From Allorhizobium borbori (lineage in GTDB: Bacteria; Pseudomonadota; Alphaproteobacteria; Rhizobiales; Rhizobiaceae): a stretch of 64,000 nucleotides of DNA. Location: positions 1 through 64,000 of the forward strand of contig NZ_JACIDU010000020.1 in assembly GCF_014196535.1 (NCBI RefSeq). Direction: 5' to 3'. The position numbers and the translations under genes were made by a program. The notes below the pieces were generated by a model. The model had not been told where the DNA came from and ran no database searches. It was given only the letters and a program-made list of their open reading frames with translations. Of the stretch, positions 62,978 through 64,000 are shown one piece after another. Position 1 is the first letter of the stretch. Every line of letters starts with the position of its first letter.

Positions 62978-64000
62978 TGCAGGACGGGCCTCACGCCATC
63001 CGCCAATCCGTGGAAATCGCGGGGAAAGACGGGCGGCGCGGGGGCCTTCGCCTGAGAGAAAATCAGGCGCGCCAGAGCCTTCTTCGCCTTGTCGGCGTGG
63101 TAGGCATGCTCGGGCAGACCCGATTTGTTATCGGCTGCAATCGAGAAGGCGGCAGCCGCCTTCTCACGTTCCCCATCGGCCAGAAGCGCTACCCCCTGCT
63201 TGTAGCGCGCCTCGGTATTTTCAGGCGAAACGCAGCAGATATCAGCATAGGTTTCCGCCGCCTCATCGAACCGACGCGTGGCAATGAGGAGATCGCCCAG
63301 GCGTGACAGGATGGGGACGGGTGGTTCGCCCCGCTGCAGAAGTGCACGATAGATGCTTTCTGCCTTGGCAAAGTCTCTCTTTTCAAATTGCAGGTTTGCG
63401 AACCCGAATGCCGCGCCGCCATGCGCAGGCTGAACCTCCAGAATCTGCGAAAAGGCAATCTCGGCCTCGGTCTTGCGGCCTTTATGATAGAAACCCAGTG
63501 CCTGTTCGTAAACAGGGCGAATGCTCCACGGATGCAGCGGTATGCCGGCCTTTCTGCCGCTCTCTCGCTTCGTCAGCACGCAGGAAATGCGCCGCTCCTC
63601 AACCCCGAATGCATATTTATAGGGTTCATTGCCGCGCAGGAAATCATAGACCCGGTAGCCCTCGGCAATCGCCTTGCGGATCGCATCGCCATGCAGCATC
63701 AGGCCGGGTGGCGGCAATTTCCATTCCTCGTCACGCCCGGTGATGTAGAAGAGGACGAGCTTTTTCTTACGGTCGAGAATGTTGGCAAGCGCGCCCAGTG
63801 GCCGTTCGCCGGCCCACAGCACCGGCACATCCAGATCCCCATCGGTAAAGCAATCCTCCAGCATCCGCCGGGACATGACGATCAGCTTTTCGGTTTTCTC
63901 CTCGCCCTTGACTGGCGTCCAGCGGATGCGCCAGAAATTGAAAAGTATATCGAGATCGCGTTCGATTGTTTCCGGTGTCGCGCGGGTGATGCGGTACTCC
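62974..64000 (-). CDS. GNAT-like acyltransferase with TPR repeats, N-terminus beyond window
   Basis: Partial: at least 341 residues, reading open to the right edge (EYRITRATPETIERDLDILF at the edge). The visible N-terminal part (LFNFWRIRW, VPVLWAGERPLGALANILDRKKKLVLFYITGRD, LMLHGDAIRKAIAEGYRVYDFLRGNEPYKYAFG) matches the CelD/BcsL or FemAB-like acyltransferase domain of polysaccharide or cellulose biosynthesis loci. From about the middle, four TPR-like helix pairs follow (ALGFYHKGRKTEAEIAFSQILEVQPAHGGAAFGFANLQFE and following). The fusion suggests a scaffold-associated acyltransferase. It converges with ocd. Confidence 0.75.
   Translation of the reverse strand, partial: EYRITRATPETIERDLDILFNFWRIRWTPVKGEEKTEKLIVMSRRMLEDCFTDGDLDVPVLWAGERPLGALANILDRKKKLVLFYITGRDEEWKLPPPGLMLHGDAIRKAIAEGYRVYDFLRGNEPYKYAFGVEERRISCVLTKRESGRKAGIPLHPWSIRPVYEQALGFYHKGRKTEAEIAFSQILEVQPAHGGAAFGFANLQFEKRDFAKAESIYRALLQRGEPPVPILSRLGDLLIATRRFDEAAETYADICCVSPENTEARYKQGVALLADGEREKAAAAFSIAADNKSGLPEHAYHADKAKKALARLIFSQAKAPAPPVFPRDFHGLADGVRPVLH

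Noticed and set aside
1-64000. CRISPR arrays, transposases, integrases, prophage genes, tRNA or rRNA
   Set aside because: No repeat-spacer pattern, no recognisable mobile-element protein, and no tRNA or rRNA-like sequence noticed on reading both strands.

Overview
This is a gene-dense, high-GC stretch of a bacterial chromosome or chromid. The gene families suggest an alphaproteobacterium of the order Hyphomicrobiales, most likely Rhizobiaceae (Agrobacterium/Rhizobium-like). Pointers are class III adenylate cyclases, an orfA-pit type phosphate transporter with rhizobial-looking Pho boxes, an Ochrobactrum-type D-aminopeptidase, and many LysR/AraC-type regulators next to catabolic operons. The genus is inferred from family resemblance only. 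I see no tRNA, rRNA, CRISPR array, insertion sequence, integrase or phage gene. The window looks like resident accessory metabolism, not a mobile island.

Layout. 0.2-1.5 kb: adenylate cyclase. 1.5-7.2 kb: a four-gene minus-strand operon for catabolism of an unidentified amine or amino acid (permease, ornithine-cyclodeaminase-fold protein, RidA, FAD oxidoreductase), divergent from an AraC regulator across a 21-bp-phased direct repeat. 7.2-9.4 kb: BrnA-like orphan and a LysR/SDR divergent pair. 9.5-18.1 kb: respiratory formate dehydrogenase locus (mobA, fdoGHI, fdhE, fdhD, moeA); the large subunit has Cys in place of selenocysteine. 18.1-20.8 kb: small unknown protein, LysR/azoreductase pair, KTSC-like membrane protein. 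20.9-30.8 kb: a seven-gene operon (ABC transporter, two DUF1989 proteins, 'urea' carboxylase, allophanate hydrolase) behind a clear guanidine-I (ykkC) riboswitch with a terminator. It should therefore be read as a free-guanidine assimilation operon. 31-33 kb: Kef-type antiporter coupled to a small membrane protein. 33.1-42.3 kb: three c-di-GMP enzymes, a P1B-type ATPase, a GlxA-type regulator and an isochorismatase-like hydrolase. 42.3-46 kb: Crp/Fnr regulator, Cys-rich exported protein, AhpC/AhpF. 46-51 kb: TRAP transporter dctPQM with a Cache-domain two-component system. 51.4-53.3 kb: phosphate transporter Pit plus DUF47 partner, with two Pho-box-like repeats. 53.3-57 kb: Nudix hydrolase, heme oxygenase with a hairpin masking its ribosome binding site, XRE-2TM regulator, SMR efflux/TetR, DUF1684. 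57.1-60.4 kb: double-hotdog thioesterase, sirtuin, D-aminopeptidase. 60.4-63 kb: Lrp regulator divergent from arginase and ornithine cyclodeaminase (arginine to proline). The right edge cuts a GNAT-like plus TPR protein.

How it fits together. Several units converge on nitrogen scavenging: guanidine to ammonia and CO2, arginine to urea plus proline, D-amino-acid peptides, and an unidentified amine. Others handle formate respiration, phosphate, peroxide and c-di-GMP signalling. The best-supported reinterpretation is urea to guanidine for the 20.9-30.8 kb operon. The least understood items are the amine cluster, the KTSC-membrane protein, the small Kef partner and the 112-residue protein beside moeA.
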